The position numbers and the translations under genes are program-made. Shown in pieces: positions 9,612-18,946 of a DNA stretch of 26,730 nt; position 1 is the stretch's first letter, and each line of letters starts with the position of its first letter. Origin of the DNA: Stentor coeruleus (lineage: Eukaryota > Ciliophora > Heterotrichea > Heterotrichida > Stentoridae). The stretch spans positions 1-26,730 of the forward strand of contig MPUH01000994.1 in the NCBI GenBank assembly GCA_001970955.1, written 5' to 3'. The notes beneath the pieces were generated by a model. It ran no database searches and was not told the origin of the DNA. It saw only the letters and a program-made list of their open reading frames with translations.

Positions 9612-10088
9612 CTAATAATCTTCTTCATAGTCCTCTTCACTTTGGATAATAGCTTCTTTGAATTGATCCAAAGCATATGTAGCATCTTGATTGAGTTTCC
9701 TCAACACTCTATACATAATATCATGATTTTCCTGTTCATCAGTCTCATTAGCATTCTCCTTTATCACCCCTGTAGCATTAGCTGAGTTAGCTAGAATTCT
9801 ATATCTATTTTTAAGGGCCTTATTCTCATATTGCAGCTGCTGCATTTTATCTTTAAGCTTAGTTATAGTCAAGTTAAGCCCATGCAATTCGTTCGATGCT
9901 GAGGATGAGTCTGGCGAGTAAACAGAATAAACTTCCTCTTTGTTTGCTTCACATACAGCAATCAGATCGATAAGCTCAGTTACATCTTTTAGTAAATTGT
10001 ATTTTGAAGTTCCTGTCATAGTTGCATTCAGTTTTGAGCTACGTGAATAACTACTTGCCCGGTTACGAATTTTGAATGATTTACTCAT
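9612..10088 (-). CDS. Coiled-coil protein with acidic tail, unknown function
   Basis: 158 residues, TAG stop. The N-terminus is basic and Ser-rich (about 1-25). Residues about 68-100 form a coiled coil (ITKLKDKMQQLQYENKALKN), followed by a second helical part at about 122-148 and a very acidic end, EEDYEEDY. That end resembles tubulin-like acidic tails only in composition. There is no signal peptide or TM segment, so it is probably cytosolic or cytoskeletal. The start ATG follows ACTTATAAAAT, close to the TTATAA box at other starts. It is divergent from the four-TM gene at 10240, with 151 bp between them. Family not recognised. Confidence 0.75.
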   Translation of the reverse strand: MSKSFKIRNRASSYSRSSKLNATMTGTSKYNLLKDVTELIDLIAVCEANKEEVYSVYSPDSSSASNELHGLNLTITKLKDKMQQLQYENKALKNRYRILANSANATGVIKENANETDEQENHDIMYRVLRKLNQDATYALDQFKEAIIQSEEDYEEDY

Positions 10089-10239
10089 ATTTTATAAGTT
10101 ATATTTTTGATTCTAATAAGAAAATTATCATAAATATTTGAGTAGTTGTGTGAAATATATATGAGCAAGGATTATAAACAAAAAAGTGAATAGTTTAAAG
10201 AAATGAGGTAATGGAAAATTATATTATAGTTACTTATAA
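10089..10239. promoter_or_regulatory. Bidirectional intergenic promoter region
   Basis: 151 bp separate two divergent starts, so both promoters must lie here or inside the genes. TTATAA elements sit next to both ATGs. Assigned from position only. Confidence 0.5.
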
Positions 10240-10242
10240 ATG
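10233..10242 (+). promoter_or_regulatory. CTTATAAATG start-site box
   Basis: The 10-mer CTTATAAATG includes the ATG of the four-TM gene. The identical 10-mer is at the IFT46 and DNAAF4-like starts. Confidence 0.5.
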
Positions 10243-10749
10243 GAAAAAGCAATCACTGAAAAATTCTTTTTTTGTGATCACACCCCTATATCAAGTTTTT
10301 TTGGGTTTTCTTTGAGACACTCCATAATTTTTATTGCTTTTTGCGACTTTTTGTTGGGCTTTCTCAATCTATATAGGTACATAATGGCCATCATTCTCTT
10401 ATATCAAGGTGGACAAAGTATAGGTGAGTATCTAAATGCAGTTTCCTTTTTTGTAGGCTGCATCTCAATCATAGTAGGGTTTAATTGCATTCGAGCTGCG
10501 CTCTTGCTTAAATACAAGTACTTATTTCATTATTCTGTCTACAAGCAAGTAGAGTTTATTATTCAAATACTAATCTCAGCAATATACGAAATGGTTTTTA
10601 TCAAGACTGGTGTAGGCTCTCCCCCAATTATTGTTTACTATGTTGTAACAAGAATCATACTTTACTATTTGGCCAAAACAGCTTGGAGCGCTTACATCCA
10701 TATAAAACGTGGGAATACCTTTTTGGTTATTGAAGGAAAGTTTAGTTAG
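10240..10749 (+). CDS. Four-TM membrane protein, unknown function
   Basis: 169 residues, TAG stop. Hydrophobic helices lie at about 28-54, 65-88, 103-120 and 129-147, with short loops and a short basic C-terminus. There is no signal peptide before TM1, so both ends are likely cytosolic. The spacing resembles small four-TM (tetraspan-like) proteins, but no tetraspanin CCG motif is present. The last 8 bp overlap the 3' end of the opposite-strand gene at 10742-12082. No family or substrate can be named. Confidence 0.8.
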   Translation: MEKAITEKFFFCDHTPISSFFGFSLRHSIIFIAFCDFLLGFLNLYRYIMAIILLYQGGQSIGEYLNAVSFFVGCISIIVGFNCIRAALLLKYKYLFHYSVYKQVEFIIQILISAIYEMVFIKTGVGSPPIIVYYVVTRIILYYLAKTAWSAYIHIKRGNTFLVIEGKFS

Positions 10750-12082
10750 GCATATCTAGTCTAAAATTTAGTTTGATAGGCATGCAAGTTAACTCGAATT
10801 TTTCTTTACGCCACGGCTCTAATGAAATTGTTTTGAAAGACTCGAGCACAGCTTCGTAGTTTTCTCTAAGTTTCTTTTGTGGTAAATAGTTTCTATATAT
10901 AGTTTACTTGTCTTGACCAAAGAACATCTTTAAAAGCATTTCATTTTCTTCGTTGAATATTGGTCCAGGTTGCGAAGGGTTTTTTGGATTAATCATTGCA
11001 TGAATTGATGGGTACACTAATCTGAGAGGTAGGACTATTAGTTTATTCCCTTTAGAGGATTTTATAAACTCTTTTAGTTGAATGCCGATATGATTTACGA
11101 ACTCAGGGACAAATTGAGCTGAGTATATAGCAAAATCTTGATATGGTATTGGAAAGATCCTGTGTTTACTACAAAGATAGCAACCTTTATCTTCAATTTC
11201 ATTAAATATTCTGCATGAATCAATAAGCATGCAAGTCCTCACATTAGCTTCAATTTCAGCTACATCTTTGCATAATCCTCTAAGAATATCAAAGCTAGGG
11301 TAAAGGGGAAAGAAATGAGCATCAGGTTTTCTATGGACAAGTGTCCAAGGGATGTCTATAGTTTTCACTCCAAACACATTTTTCACAATCATTTTGTGAA
11401 CATCTAAAAGCTTATAGTGTTTGGAGTCTTCTAATCTGCTTGCTAAAGATGAATTAATATTTCCTTCTGCAAAAACTGAGGGTAAGAATGGCAAAGCGAT
11501 GTCTTGTATTTTCTCACGATCAATTAGTTCAACCAAACTTGATAATGTTTCTTCTTGATAGCTTAATCCGAAAAAAAATATTGATTTATCTTCGTAATTA
11601 AGTGATATTAGCTTAGAATCTTTTGATATTGAGGCTGAAAGAATCTCATCGCTTTGCAAAGATGAGAGCAGAGATTCGTCACGCCAATATGGGTTAAGAC
11701 CTTCATTTAAAACATCAAGACAAGAGGAAAGATTTTCATTTTTGATCAAAGAAATTAGCTGATTAATTTCTTTCTCGCTAAGCAAAAATCCAAGAGAATC
11801 CCACTTGTCCTGGGCTGGCTGAGTGTAGTTTGTTTGGATTGTCCTTATGCCATATTTGAATACATGAATTAAGTCCCATGAATTCTTTTCACGAGTATCA
11901 TTTATGATTTTATCTGCTATGCTGTTGCCAACATTAAGCATGGTTGTTTTCCAGTATTTCAATGAATTCAATGCATAACCACCTACATAAGGACTCTTTG
12001 TCTTTTCTACATATGGAACTAGCTGCTTAAATACCTTTTCTGAGTATTTTCCTAGTTTATCTTTCCATTTGCAGTTTAGCAT
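10742..12082 (-). CDS. Unknown 441-aa protein, two exons
   Basis: Exon 1 is 10908-12082 and exon 2 is 10742-10892; together they give 441 residues and a TAA stop. The 15-nt intron GTAAACTATATATAG restores the frame, and its own TAA would otherwise end the protein at residue 392. The exon 2 product (NYLPQKKLRENYEAVLESFK and on) is plainly protein-like. The sequence is globular, mixed helix and strand, with no TM segment or signal peptide. A C301-x2-C304 pair (GCYLCSKH) with a nearby His hints at a small metal site, which is unproven. The start at MLNCKW is the first ATG of the frame. I do not recognise the family. Confidence 0.85.
10893..10907 (-). other. 15-nt intron
   Basis: GTAAACTATATATAG on the minus strand. 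Retention would keep the frame but hit TAA at once. Splicing joins AA|A into a Lys codon. Confidence 0.88.
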
Positions 12083-12547
12083 TAAAGATTATTATGCATG
12101 CTATTACTTAATCATTTTAATTAAAGGAGCTTCAACTTTATTCTAGCTTTATTATTACATACTGAAATGTGAAAAACCAATTCTAAAAATTATTAAATTC
12201 AAAGATTATATAGCTGGTGGAATATAAAGGCTATTCAGGATACATAACTTATTTTATAAAGGCATCATGCACATTAGTGCCGCACAGACACAAAATGGCC
12301 CTGAAGGTGGAGACGAAGGGCTTGATATCAGCCACCGATAGCCTGATGAGAAAATTTGTTTTATTAGTTTATTACAATTCATTCTATGTTACCTAAATAT
12401 CTTAATTAGGTAACTCTCTGAAAAAGATAAGGATGATAAGTTTTAAACTCAGCTCATTATGCTTGAATTGTATTTCTAAAGTTTGACAAAATCTCTTTCA
12501 TGATAAATATGTACCAACTTCTTATATGTCTGCTTTTTAATATAAAA
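12083..12547. other. Divergent intergenic region with a GC-richer island
   Basis: It lies between a minus-strand and a plus-strand gene, so it holds both promoters. Most is AT-rich, but 12261-12350 is near 50% GC, has long open frames on both strands, and can form an H-type pseudoknot (12298-12302 with 12317-12321; 12306-12310 with 12332-12336). I could not identify it as a known RNA or as a gene. Confidence 0.4.
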
Positions 12548-13768
12548 ATGCTAGGTATTAGGCTAATCAGGAATATCAAAGTGATTCCAGAGTGTGTTGA
12601 GGTTCTAAAAGCAATACCTAATAGTCCTGAAAAGTTTGATACCTTGATGAAAAATATGCAAGTAAAAAAGTACTCAAATTTTGAAAGTGGTATGATATTT
12701 ATTTACTTAAATGAATCAATAAACTCTTTTGCTGACTATCCAGGCCTTCAAAATTCAATAAAAGAAGCTTATTTAAAGAACTATAGAAGATATGATAGTA
12801 ACACATTAAGTTGCCTTCTTTGGTTGAATAAGAGGAAAAATAACACTGATGAAAACTTTTTTGTGCATCTTTTAGATAAACTAAACAATAGAATACCAGA
12901 ACTAAGCTTAAAAAATTTTGTTTACTTTACTAATGGGTGCACTCAATACCCAAATTTAATCCCAGACGAAATAGTTGTTAAAATTCAAGAAAAATTAAAA
13001 GACTTAGAAGGAAAATACAATTCTAGAGATTTAGGCTTAATTTCTGCCAATTATACTAAAATCTATAGAGAAAAAGTTGAGGATTTGGAGGTTTTCAACG
13101 TTCTTGAACGTGAGCTTTTACGCTTAGGTACAGATGCTCAATCAGAAACTATACTATCTGTTTTATTAGCTATTAACAAGATAATTTTACATCATCCGAG
13201 CGATATTCCGAATATAATGGAAAATATTTTGATTTTGCGAGCTTCGAGTTTCCATCCAGATCTTCTTTGCAAATTTCTTGGTGTTTATTCAATGCTCCCT
13301 AATTTCTATCAATATTCTAATCTCTACACGATATTTGAAAATATTATTTTAGCCAACCCAGAAAAATATTTTTTTAAATCAAAGGATCGCTATTTGTCTA
13401 TAGCTCACGCCTACTCCAAATTGAAAGGCTTCAACAAAATTATTGAGCTCTTTATAAAGTATATGCCAGAAATTCCAAAAGATTTGCTAGAAGACACAAA
13501 TTCATTAGGATACTTTTTATATTCAATGCTTCGAAAGTATCCAGGAAAAGACTATGAAGAGATGCTGCTTAAGGTTTTATTTGACCACTCTCTTAAGCTG
13601 AGTATTTTTAGTAAGAAAAAGATCATAATTAGCATGATCAAAAGAAATTCGAAAAACCATTTATTCTGGTCAAATATTCAGAAACTTGGAGTAATGTGGA
13701 GCAGTGAAGAAATTATCTATATCGCAGAGCATAAGGAAATACTGAATAAGTTAGGTCTTATAAAGTAA
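12548..13768 (+). CDS. Alpha-helical-repeat protein, possibly mitochondrial RNA-binding type
   Basis: 406 residues from the ATG at 12548; an in-frame ATG at 12500 would give 422. I prefer 12548 because TATAAAA precedes it and the product then begins MLGIRLIRNIKVIPECV, a basic amphipathic stretch like a mitochondrial presequence. The body is a run of helix pairs with recurring patterns (SLKNFVYFTNGCTQYPNLIP; ETILSVLLAINKIILHHPSD; RYLSIAHAYSKLKGFNKIIE), similar in rhythm to FASTK/heptatricopeptide-like proteins of protist mitochondria. No RAP domain is seen at the C-terminus, so the assignment is only a suggestion. It ends with TAA, 16 bp before the VPS45 ATG. Confidence 0.8.
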   Translation: MLGIRLIRNIKVIPECVEVLKAIPNSPEKFDTLMKNMQVKKYSNFESGMIFIYLNESINSFADYPGLQNSIKEAYLKNYRRYDSNTLSCLLWLNKRKNNTDENFFVHLLDKLNNRIPELSLKNFVYFTNGCTQYPNLIPDEIVVKIQEKLKDLEGKYNSRDLGLISANYTKIYREKVEDLEVFNVLERELLRLGTDAQSETILSVLLAINKIILHHPSDIPNIMENILILRASSFHPDLLCKFLGVYSMLPNFYQYSNLYTIFENIILANPEKYFFKSKDRYLSIAHAYSKLKGFNKIIELFIKYMPEIPKDLLEDTNSLGYFLYSMLRKYPGKDYEEMLLKVLFDHSLKLSIFSKKKIIISMIKRNSKNHLFWSNIQKLGVMWSSEEIIYIAEHKEILNKLGLIK

Positions 13769-13784
13769 CTTCATAAATAATTAA

Positions 13785-15521
13785 ATGGAACCTCGTCTAA
13801 GCTATATCAAATCTTTACGTGATTATATTGATAGGATACTTGATGACCAAAAAGAGATGAAGGCACTAGTCTTAGATGCAGAGACATTACCAATAGTTTC
13901 TCTTGTCATATCTCAGACAGAAATCCTTCAACGAGATGTGTTTTTAGTTGAAACTATAGATAAAAGCATAATAGAACGGGGTGCTGAAAGACTCGGACAC
14001 TTGTGTGGCGTGTATTTTATAAGACCTTCTAATGAAAATCTAATACTTCTTCAGAAAGGGCTAGAATATCCAAAGTATGGAAGCATATCGATTTACTTTA
14101 CAAATGCAGTCCCAGAGCAGATGCTAAAGGACTTAGCAGGTGCAGATAGACTTGACCTTATTAAAAATGTAGTTGAAGTTTTTGCAGATATTTACCCTAT
14201 AAACCATGACTTGTTCTCTTTAAATTTACCAAGCGTCATTGGTCTGACGAAGCCGCGGCAGAGATGGACACGCATAGACGATGGGTGTTTTGACAGGATG
14301 GTTGACGGGGTTTTTGCTTCTCTACTTGCTTTACGTAAATTCCCGGTCATCCGCTACCAGAGGAGTTCTGAAGTTTGCACTTTGCTTGCAGAACGTCTTC
14401 ATGCAAAGCTCAGAGAAGACCCTGACTTGATGACAACCTATGCCTCTCGACAAGGTTTCGGACATAAAACTACTATAGACAATGTTGATCAAAGCAGTGT
14501 CATATTGATTGTTGATAGACGAGAAGATCCAGTCACACCTTTACTTCATCAATGGACCTATCAAGCAATGCTTCATGAACTCTTGGGCATTGATCAAAAT
14601 AAAGTCAGATTAAAACAGATCTCAACTGCAGATAAAGAAGTACCATTATCATGCATACAGGATGAATTCTATCAGCAGTTTATGTTTGCAAGTTTTGGAG
14701 ACTTAGCTGAAGGTATTCATGAATATGTTAGTGAATATGAGAAAAAACATCAACAGAACTCGAATATGGAGTCTATTGAAGACATGAAAAAGTTCATAGA
14801 AGTCTACCCTGAGTTTAGTAAAATGGCAGGAAATGTTAGCAAGCATGTTACATTAACAAGCGAACTCGATAATAGGATTAAAGCGAGAATGCTTTTGGAT
14901 GTTAGTGAATTAGAGCAGGATATTGCCTGTAATGAGAATAAAACTGACCATTTCAGGAAAGTTATGGAACTGCTTCAAAATCCTAGATACAACACTATGG
15001 ATAAATTAAAACTTGTATTACTATTTGCCTTGAGATATGAAAATGATGATAAAATAGGTCAGCTTAAAGACCTTCTTCAAAATTGTGGAATAAAAGAAGA
15101 ACAGATCAATTTAGTCGATACAATTTCAACCTATGCAGGGTCGAGAGTGAGATCTTGTGACTTATTCCATAACAAAAATATGATTGCCAGAGCTCGGTAT
15201 CATATAACAACAGTGATGAAAAATGTTCCTAATGTTTTTACCCAGCATCAATCTTATATTTCTACAATAATAGACCAAACACTTAAGCAAAGATTAAGAG
15301 ATTCAGAATTTCCTGCAACAAGTGCTTTTAACCCCAAAGAAAATATTGTAAATCTTATTGTGTTTGTTATAGGAGGAATAACATATGAAGAAGGGAAAGA
15401 AATTGGGGTTTTCAATCGCAAAGGTTCAGATGCAACAGTGCTTCTTGGTGGTAATTATATCCACAGCTCTGTGAGTTTTTTGGCTGAAATCTCACAATTA
15501 ATTATAGATAGAATAAACTAA
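13785..15521 (+). CDS. VPS45: Sec1/Munc18-family protein VPS45
   Basis: 578 residues, close to the usual 550-580 for VPS45. SM-family proteins clasp syntaxins and SNARE bundles to license fusion; VPS45 acts with a Tlg2/syntaxin-16-type SNARE between Golgi and endosomes. Signature seen: ILIVDRREDPVTPLLHQW at about residue 238, followed by TYQAMLHELLGI, which is typical of VPS45 rather than Sly1, VPS33 or Sec1. Further family blocks are LDAETLPIVS near 29, the central KMAGNVSKHV region, and VFVIGGITYEEG near the C-terminus. It is cytosolic, with no TM segment. The start is the first ATG after the preceding gene. No internal stop or intron was needed. Confidence 0.95.
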   Translation: MEPRLSYIKSLRDYIDRILDDQKEMKALVLDAETLPIVSLVISQTEILQRDVFLVETIDKSIIERGAERLGHLCGVYFIRPSNENLILLQKGLEYPKYGSISIYFTNAVPEQMLKDLAGADRLDLIKNVVEVFADIYPINHDLFSLNLPSVIGLTKPRQRWTRIDDGCFDRMVDGVFASLLALRKFPVIRYQRSSEVCTLLAERLHAKLREDPDLMTTYASRQGFGHKTTIDNVDQSSVILIVDRREDPVTPLLHQWTYQAMLHELLGIDQNKVRLKQISTADKEVPLSCIQDEFYQQFMFASFGDLAEGIHEYVSEYEKKHQQNSNMESIEDMKKFIEVYPEFSKMAGNVSKHVTLTSELDNRIKARMLLDVSELEQDIACNENKTDHFRKVMELLQNPRYNTMDKLKLVLLFALRYENDDKIGQLKDLLQNCGIKEEQINLVDTISTYAGSRVRSCDLFHNKNMIARARYHITTVMKNVPNVFTQHQSYISTIIDQTLKQRLRDSEFPATSAFNPKENIVNLIVFVIGGITYEEGKEIGVFNRKGSDATVLLGGNYIHSSVSFLAEISQLIIDRIN

Positions 15522-16030
15522 AAAATGAGGTTTCGTTAAAAAACTACAACAATAACTAATGTCCAATATAGTATGAACAATGCAAGAACTTCAAGGCATG
15601 CCTTAAAAAGCTAGGTTTCACAAGGAAAAATAAAATAAACGCAAGACCTGCCTCAGTTATGCTCACTCTCAAAAAAAAGAAATTCTAAAGAATTACTGAA
15701 AAAAATCAAGGAGCACATTATTAAAGACGATGAGTTATACACCATCTCAAATCAGCTCAAAGAAAGAGATCGCAGGACTCTCAAAACCTGGACCGGACGA
15801 GATTAAAATCCTTCCAACCTAACTACCTTCTACTTTAACTTTGTTAAATCAACTTCAAAATTCATTAAATACTTATCTATTAATAGCTTTCTCAAAATAG
15901 CCTTCTGAAATATTTATTATCGATTCTTTCATCTCACTCATATTTAATCTATTTTTAATTCTTTTTTCATTATTACTAATTTTATTTAATATCAATCATG
16001 ATACGATTTAAATGCAAACAGGGCTTATAA
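15522..16030 (+). other. Intergenic region with a coding-like relic
   Basis: About 509 bp between VPS45 and IFT46. From about 15570 to 15830 the plus strand shows protein-like pieces in successive frames: FKACLKKLGFTRKNKINARP, then KELLKKIKEHIIKDDELYTI, and a small complete ORF starting MSYTPSQISSKKEIAGLSKP (15730-15822). A 12-bp palindrome AAGGCATGCCTT lies at 15593-15604. The pieces may be a decayed gene or a short spliced gene; no family is recognised. The final 200 bp are AT-rich and non-coding. Confidence 0.4.
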
Positions 16031-16033
16031 ATG
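16024..16033 (+). promoter_or_regulatory. CTTATAAATG start-site box of IFT46
   Basis: CTTATAAATG, identical to the boxes at 10233 and 17194; the ATG is the IFT46 start. Confidence 0.5.
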
Positions 16034-17044
16034 GAAAGTGATAGCAGTTCTTTACAAGGATCTGAGTTCTATGATGAAAATGATGGGCCTGAAATGAAAA
16101 AGGTAGAAGATGTAAAAGATATGCATTATGATGAAGCTTTTGAAATTAATGATAGCGAAGAAAACGAAATTCCAAGTGGTGATGAACAAGAAGGAGCGGG
16201 AGTTGGAAATTCTTCATCACATGAATCAGATTATGCAAGTCCTCAAAAGAATAAAGCCATTAATCCAACTTTTAAAGGGCAGACAGCTAACAAAATATCT
16301 CAAGAAGAAGGTGAAGATGCAGAAGACTCTGGACAAAACATCAAAAATGCTTACAACCCAGCAGACTATGCTGACTTGCAAGTGACACAAGAGATTAAAG
16401 AATTGTTTCAATATATACAAAGATATAAACCCCACCAAGTTGACCTTGAATCTAAAGTTAGACCTTTTGTCCCTGATTACATCGCTGCTGTTGGTGAAGT
16501 GGACGCCTTTTTAAAAGTTTCTAGACCTGATACCTCAGAAGAAGTTCTTGGTATATTAGTCCTTGATGAGCCAAAGCTCAATCAAAGCGACCCTGCAATG
16601 CTAGAAATTAAATTAAAACTGAATATCAAAAGACCAGGAACTGGGCAAATCGCTGTAAGATCTATTGAAAATGCAGACAAAAATCCTAAACAAATTACTA
16701 GGTGGATAAGTACTATAAATGATGCACATAGAAGTAAACCACCAGCTAATGTTGCATATTCTAAATCAATGCCAGATTCTGAAACTCTTATGGATGTTTG
16801 GCATCCAGATATTGAGGCAATTTTGCAGACTATTGAACTCCCTGGGCCAGATCTTGATATAAACCTTGATGAATATATTAAAATTGTTTGTGCTATTCTT
16901 GGAATTCCTATTCATAACCTTTCAAACAATAAAAGCCATATTGAAAGTTTACATGTGCTCTTTTCTCTTTATAGCTATTTTAAGGTCAACCAACACTTTA
17001 AGAAAGATTTCGCAGATTATCAACAGCCCATGACATATGAATAA
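16031..17044 (+). CDS. IFT46: Intraflagellar transport protein IFT46
   Basis: 337 residues (human about 300, Chlamydomonas about 345). IFT46 is a core subunit of the IFT-B complex that carries cargo along ciliary microtubules, including outer dynein arms through its adaptor. The N-terminal 100 residues are acidic and disordered, as usual. The conserved part starts at about 105 with AYNPADYADLQV, followed by IKELFQYIQRYKPHQVDLE, then VRPFVPDYIAAVGEVDAFLK and VLDEPKLNQSDP, all hallmark blocks. The C-terminal helical part that binds IFT52 ends near 325. It is the first of three plus-strand genes in a row, with the dynein assembly gene 156 bp downstream. Confidence 0.95.
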   Translation: MESDSSSLQGSEFYDENDGPEMKKVEDVKDMHYDEAFEINDSEENEIPSGDEQEGAGVGNSSSHESDYASPQKNKAINPTFKGQTANKISQEEGEDAEDSGQNIKNAYNPADYADLQVTQEIKELFQYIQRYKPHQVDLESKVRPFVPDYIAAVGEVDAFLKVSRPDTSEEVLGILVLDEPKLNQSDPAMLEIKLKLNIKRPGTGQIAVRSIENADKNPKQITRWISTINDAHRSKPPANVAYSKSMPDSETLMDVWHPDIEAILQTIELPGPDLDINLDEYIKIVCAILGIPIHNLSNNKSHIESLHVLFSLYSYFKVNQHFKKDFADYQQPMTYE

Positions 17045-17193
17045 GAATGAGTGGAAACTTCATAGATAGCATAATTTAAGTCAAAGCAATGAAGCTATTT
17101 TTGAATGTTGGGCTTATAAGATTAGTAAATTTAGCTATTTATCCAAAAAATACTTTATATACAGGTAATATTCCAATTCTTTACTAATATGGC

Positions 17194-17203
17194 CTTATAA
17201 ATG
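17194..17203 (+). promoter_or_regulatory. CTTATAAATG start-site box of the DNAAF4-like gene
   Basis: Third exact copy of CTTATAAATG, with the ATG as start codon. Confidence 0.5.
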
Positions 17204-18946
17204 AGCAGATTTACGTGGGAACAGCAACACAACATAATCAAGATCATAGTTCCATGCTTAAACCCTATCATCAATAAAAAAGGTTATTTTGATCTCTATA
17301 CATCACGGACCTATATCAAATTTCATCTCAAATCGCCAAAAATTTTCATGGATTTTGATCTTTTTCATGACATTGATCCTGTCAACTCACTAAACAAGGT
17401 TATAGCCACTGATAAAGGACTTGAGTTAATATTTGCTAAATTTATTACTGGAGAGCACTGGGAAGAGTTGCTCAATCCAGATAAAGAATCAGCTAAATCC
17501 CGCCGAGAAGAATCTGCTGCTGAGGTAACTGCTGCTACAGAAAAATCAAGAGAAGCAGCTGAGAAAAAACGAATAGAGATGGACAGGCTTTCAGTGTCTG
17601 AGCAGATGCGTATTGATGGTGAAAAGCGAAAAACTCTAGAGGATAAGCTTCTTGAAGAGAAAAACAAAACTATAAAAGAGATTTTTTCTGAAAAGCCAAA
17701 CAGGGAGATTTTTAAAGATAGGACTGATATCCCGGAAACTAGATCAAGCTTCAAACAAAATTTGAGTTTCACAGCCAAGCGTGATCCAAACCTTCCGGCA
17801 AGAGAAAGCACAGCAAATGAACCCCCGATACCTAATCCACTAAGACCATTAGATGGTCCAGCACATGAATCTCATCCGCTGTTTCTTAAAGATAAAGGAG
17901 ATGATTTTTTCAAGAATGGAGATTTTATATCAGCTATCAATGCTTACACAAAAGCTTTGAAAGTGGACCCTAAATTTTGGCAAGTGCAAATGAATTTAGC
18001 CTCTAGTTATATGAAAAACTATAATTTTGATAAAGCCTTGGAAATTCTTGGACAAATTGAAGCAGATGATGAAAGAGTTAAGGCAATTATTAAAATAAAA
18101 AAAGGGGCTATTTATGTTTGGAAGGGAATGCTTGCTGATGGACTTACAGAATATAGAGAAGCAAATGAAGTTCTACAAGAAGAATCAGTGACCCAAGACA
18201 TAATTTCTATTGAAAAACGTCGTGAAAGTAATCTGTTAAAATTAGAAGGTGATAACTTTTATAAGAAAAATCTTCTTCCTCAAGCTATTGAAAACTATAA
18301 AAAAAGCTTGGATATAGACTTTGAAAATGGAATTACTCATACTAATTTAGCTCAAATTTATTTGAAAATTGGGCAAACACAAGAGTGTGTTACTCATTGT
18401 GATCTCGCATTAAAGTATATCACACACAATCAATTACTTAAAGTGAAAACTTTATTGAGAAAAGCTAAAGCCACTGAAGATATACAATTTATTGACCAAG
18501 CTCTGCTTATAGACTCACTAAATCTTGAAGCTAAAACTTTGCATGCTGAATTTTTAGAGAAAAATCATTATGAGCAGTATGACAGCTTAAAAGCGCAGGC
18601 TGATGAATTGTTAAAGACTGCAAAAGCATCTGATGCATTAATGATATATAAGAAATTATTAGCTTCAAGCAAAGAGGATGAACAGAAAATTGCCTTGCTG
18701 ACTAATATAAGTGCCTGCTATCTTTTGATTAAAGATCACCAGTCTGTGGTTTCTACAGTTCAGAGAGTATTTAAACTTAATCCTAAACCGTCCGTGCGGT
18801 TAAGACTACTTTGTAGAAGAGCTAAAGCATATGCAGCGCTTGGCCAAGTTTATTCTGCACAGTGTGATTTGAAAGAAGCTCTAGCTTTTGATCCAGATAA
18901 TGAGATTATAAAGAAAGATCTTGCTTTACTAGCTAACTCATCTTAG
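17201..18946 (+). CDS. DNAAF4: DNAAF4/DYX1C1-like dynein arm preassembly factor (CS domain plus TPRs)
   Basis: 581 residues, TAG stop. Axonemal dynein assembly factors work in the cytosol with HSP90/HSP70 to fold dynein heavy chains before transport into cilia. Residues 1-85 form a p23/CS-like beta domain (FTWEQQHNIIKIIVPCL, then YIKFHLKSPKIFMDFDL). Residues 95-165 are a charged helix. The linker FTAKRDPNLPARES near 190-203 matches the position and pattern of the DYX1C1 linker. TPRs start at about 228 (LKDKGDDFFKNGDFISAINA) and run to the end, with further repeats near 345-410 and 460-575. The known family is shorter (about 420 residues, three TPRs), so the extra TPRs are a lineage feature or place it in a sister group. 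It sits between IFT46 and another TPR gene. Confidence 0.83.
   Translation: MSRFTWEQQHNIIKIIVPCLNPIINKKGYFDLYTSRTYIKFHLKSPKIFMDFDLFHDIDPVNSLNKVIATDKGLELIFAKFITGEHWEELLNPDKESAKSRREESAAEVTAATEKSREAAEKKRIEMDRLSVSEQMRIDGEKRKTLEDKLLEEKNKTIKEIFSEKPNREIFKDRTDIPETRSSFKQNLSFTAKRDPNLPARESTANEPPIPNPLRPLDGPAHESHPLFLKDKGDDFFKNGDFISAINAYTKALKVDPKFWQVQMNLASSYMKNYNFDKALEILGQIEADDERVKAIIKIKKGAIYVWKGMLADGLTEYREANEVLQEESVTQDIISIEKRRESNLLKLEGDNFYKKNLLPQAIENYKKSLDIDFENGITHTNLAQIYLKIGQTQECVTHCDLALKYITHNQLLKVKTLLRKAKATEDIQFIDQALLIDSLNLEAKTLHAEFLEKNHYEQYDSLKAQADELLKTAKASDALMIYKKLLASSKEDEQKIALLTNISACYLLIKDHQSVVSTVQRVFKLNPKPSVRLRLLCRRAKAYAALGQVYSAQCDLKEALAFDPDNEIIKKDLALLANSS

Noticed and set aside
12341..12360. CTGATGAGAAAA as a hammerhead core or box C of a C/D snoRNA
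   Set aside because: No stem II and matching GAAA arm for a hammerhead, and no paired terminal stem with a suitable D box.
17365..17811. Minus-strand 148-codon ORF
   Set aside because: Antisense to the charged helix of the DNAAF4-like gene.
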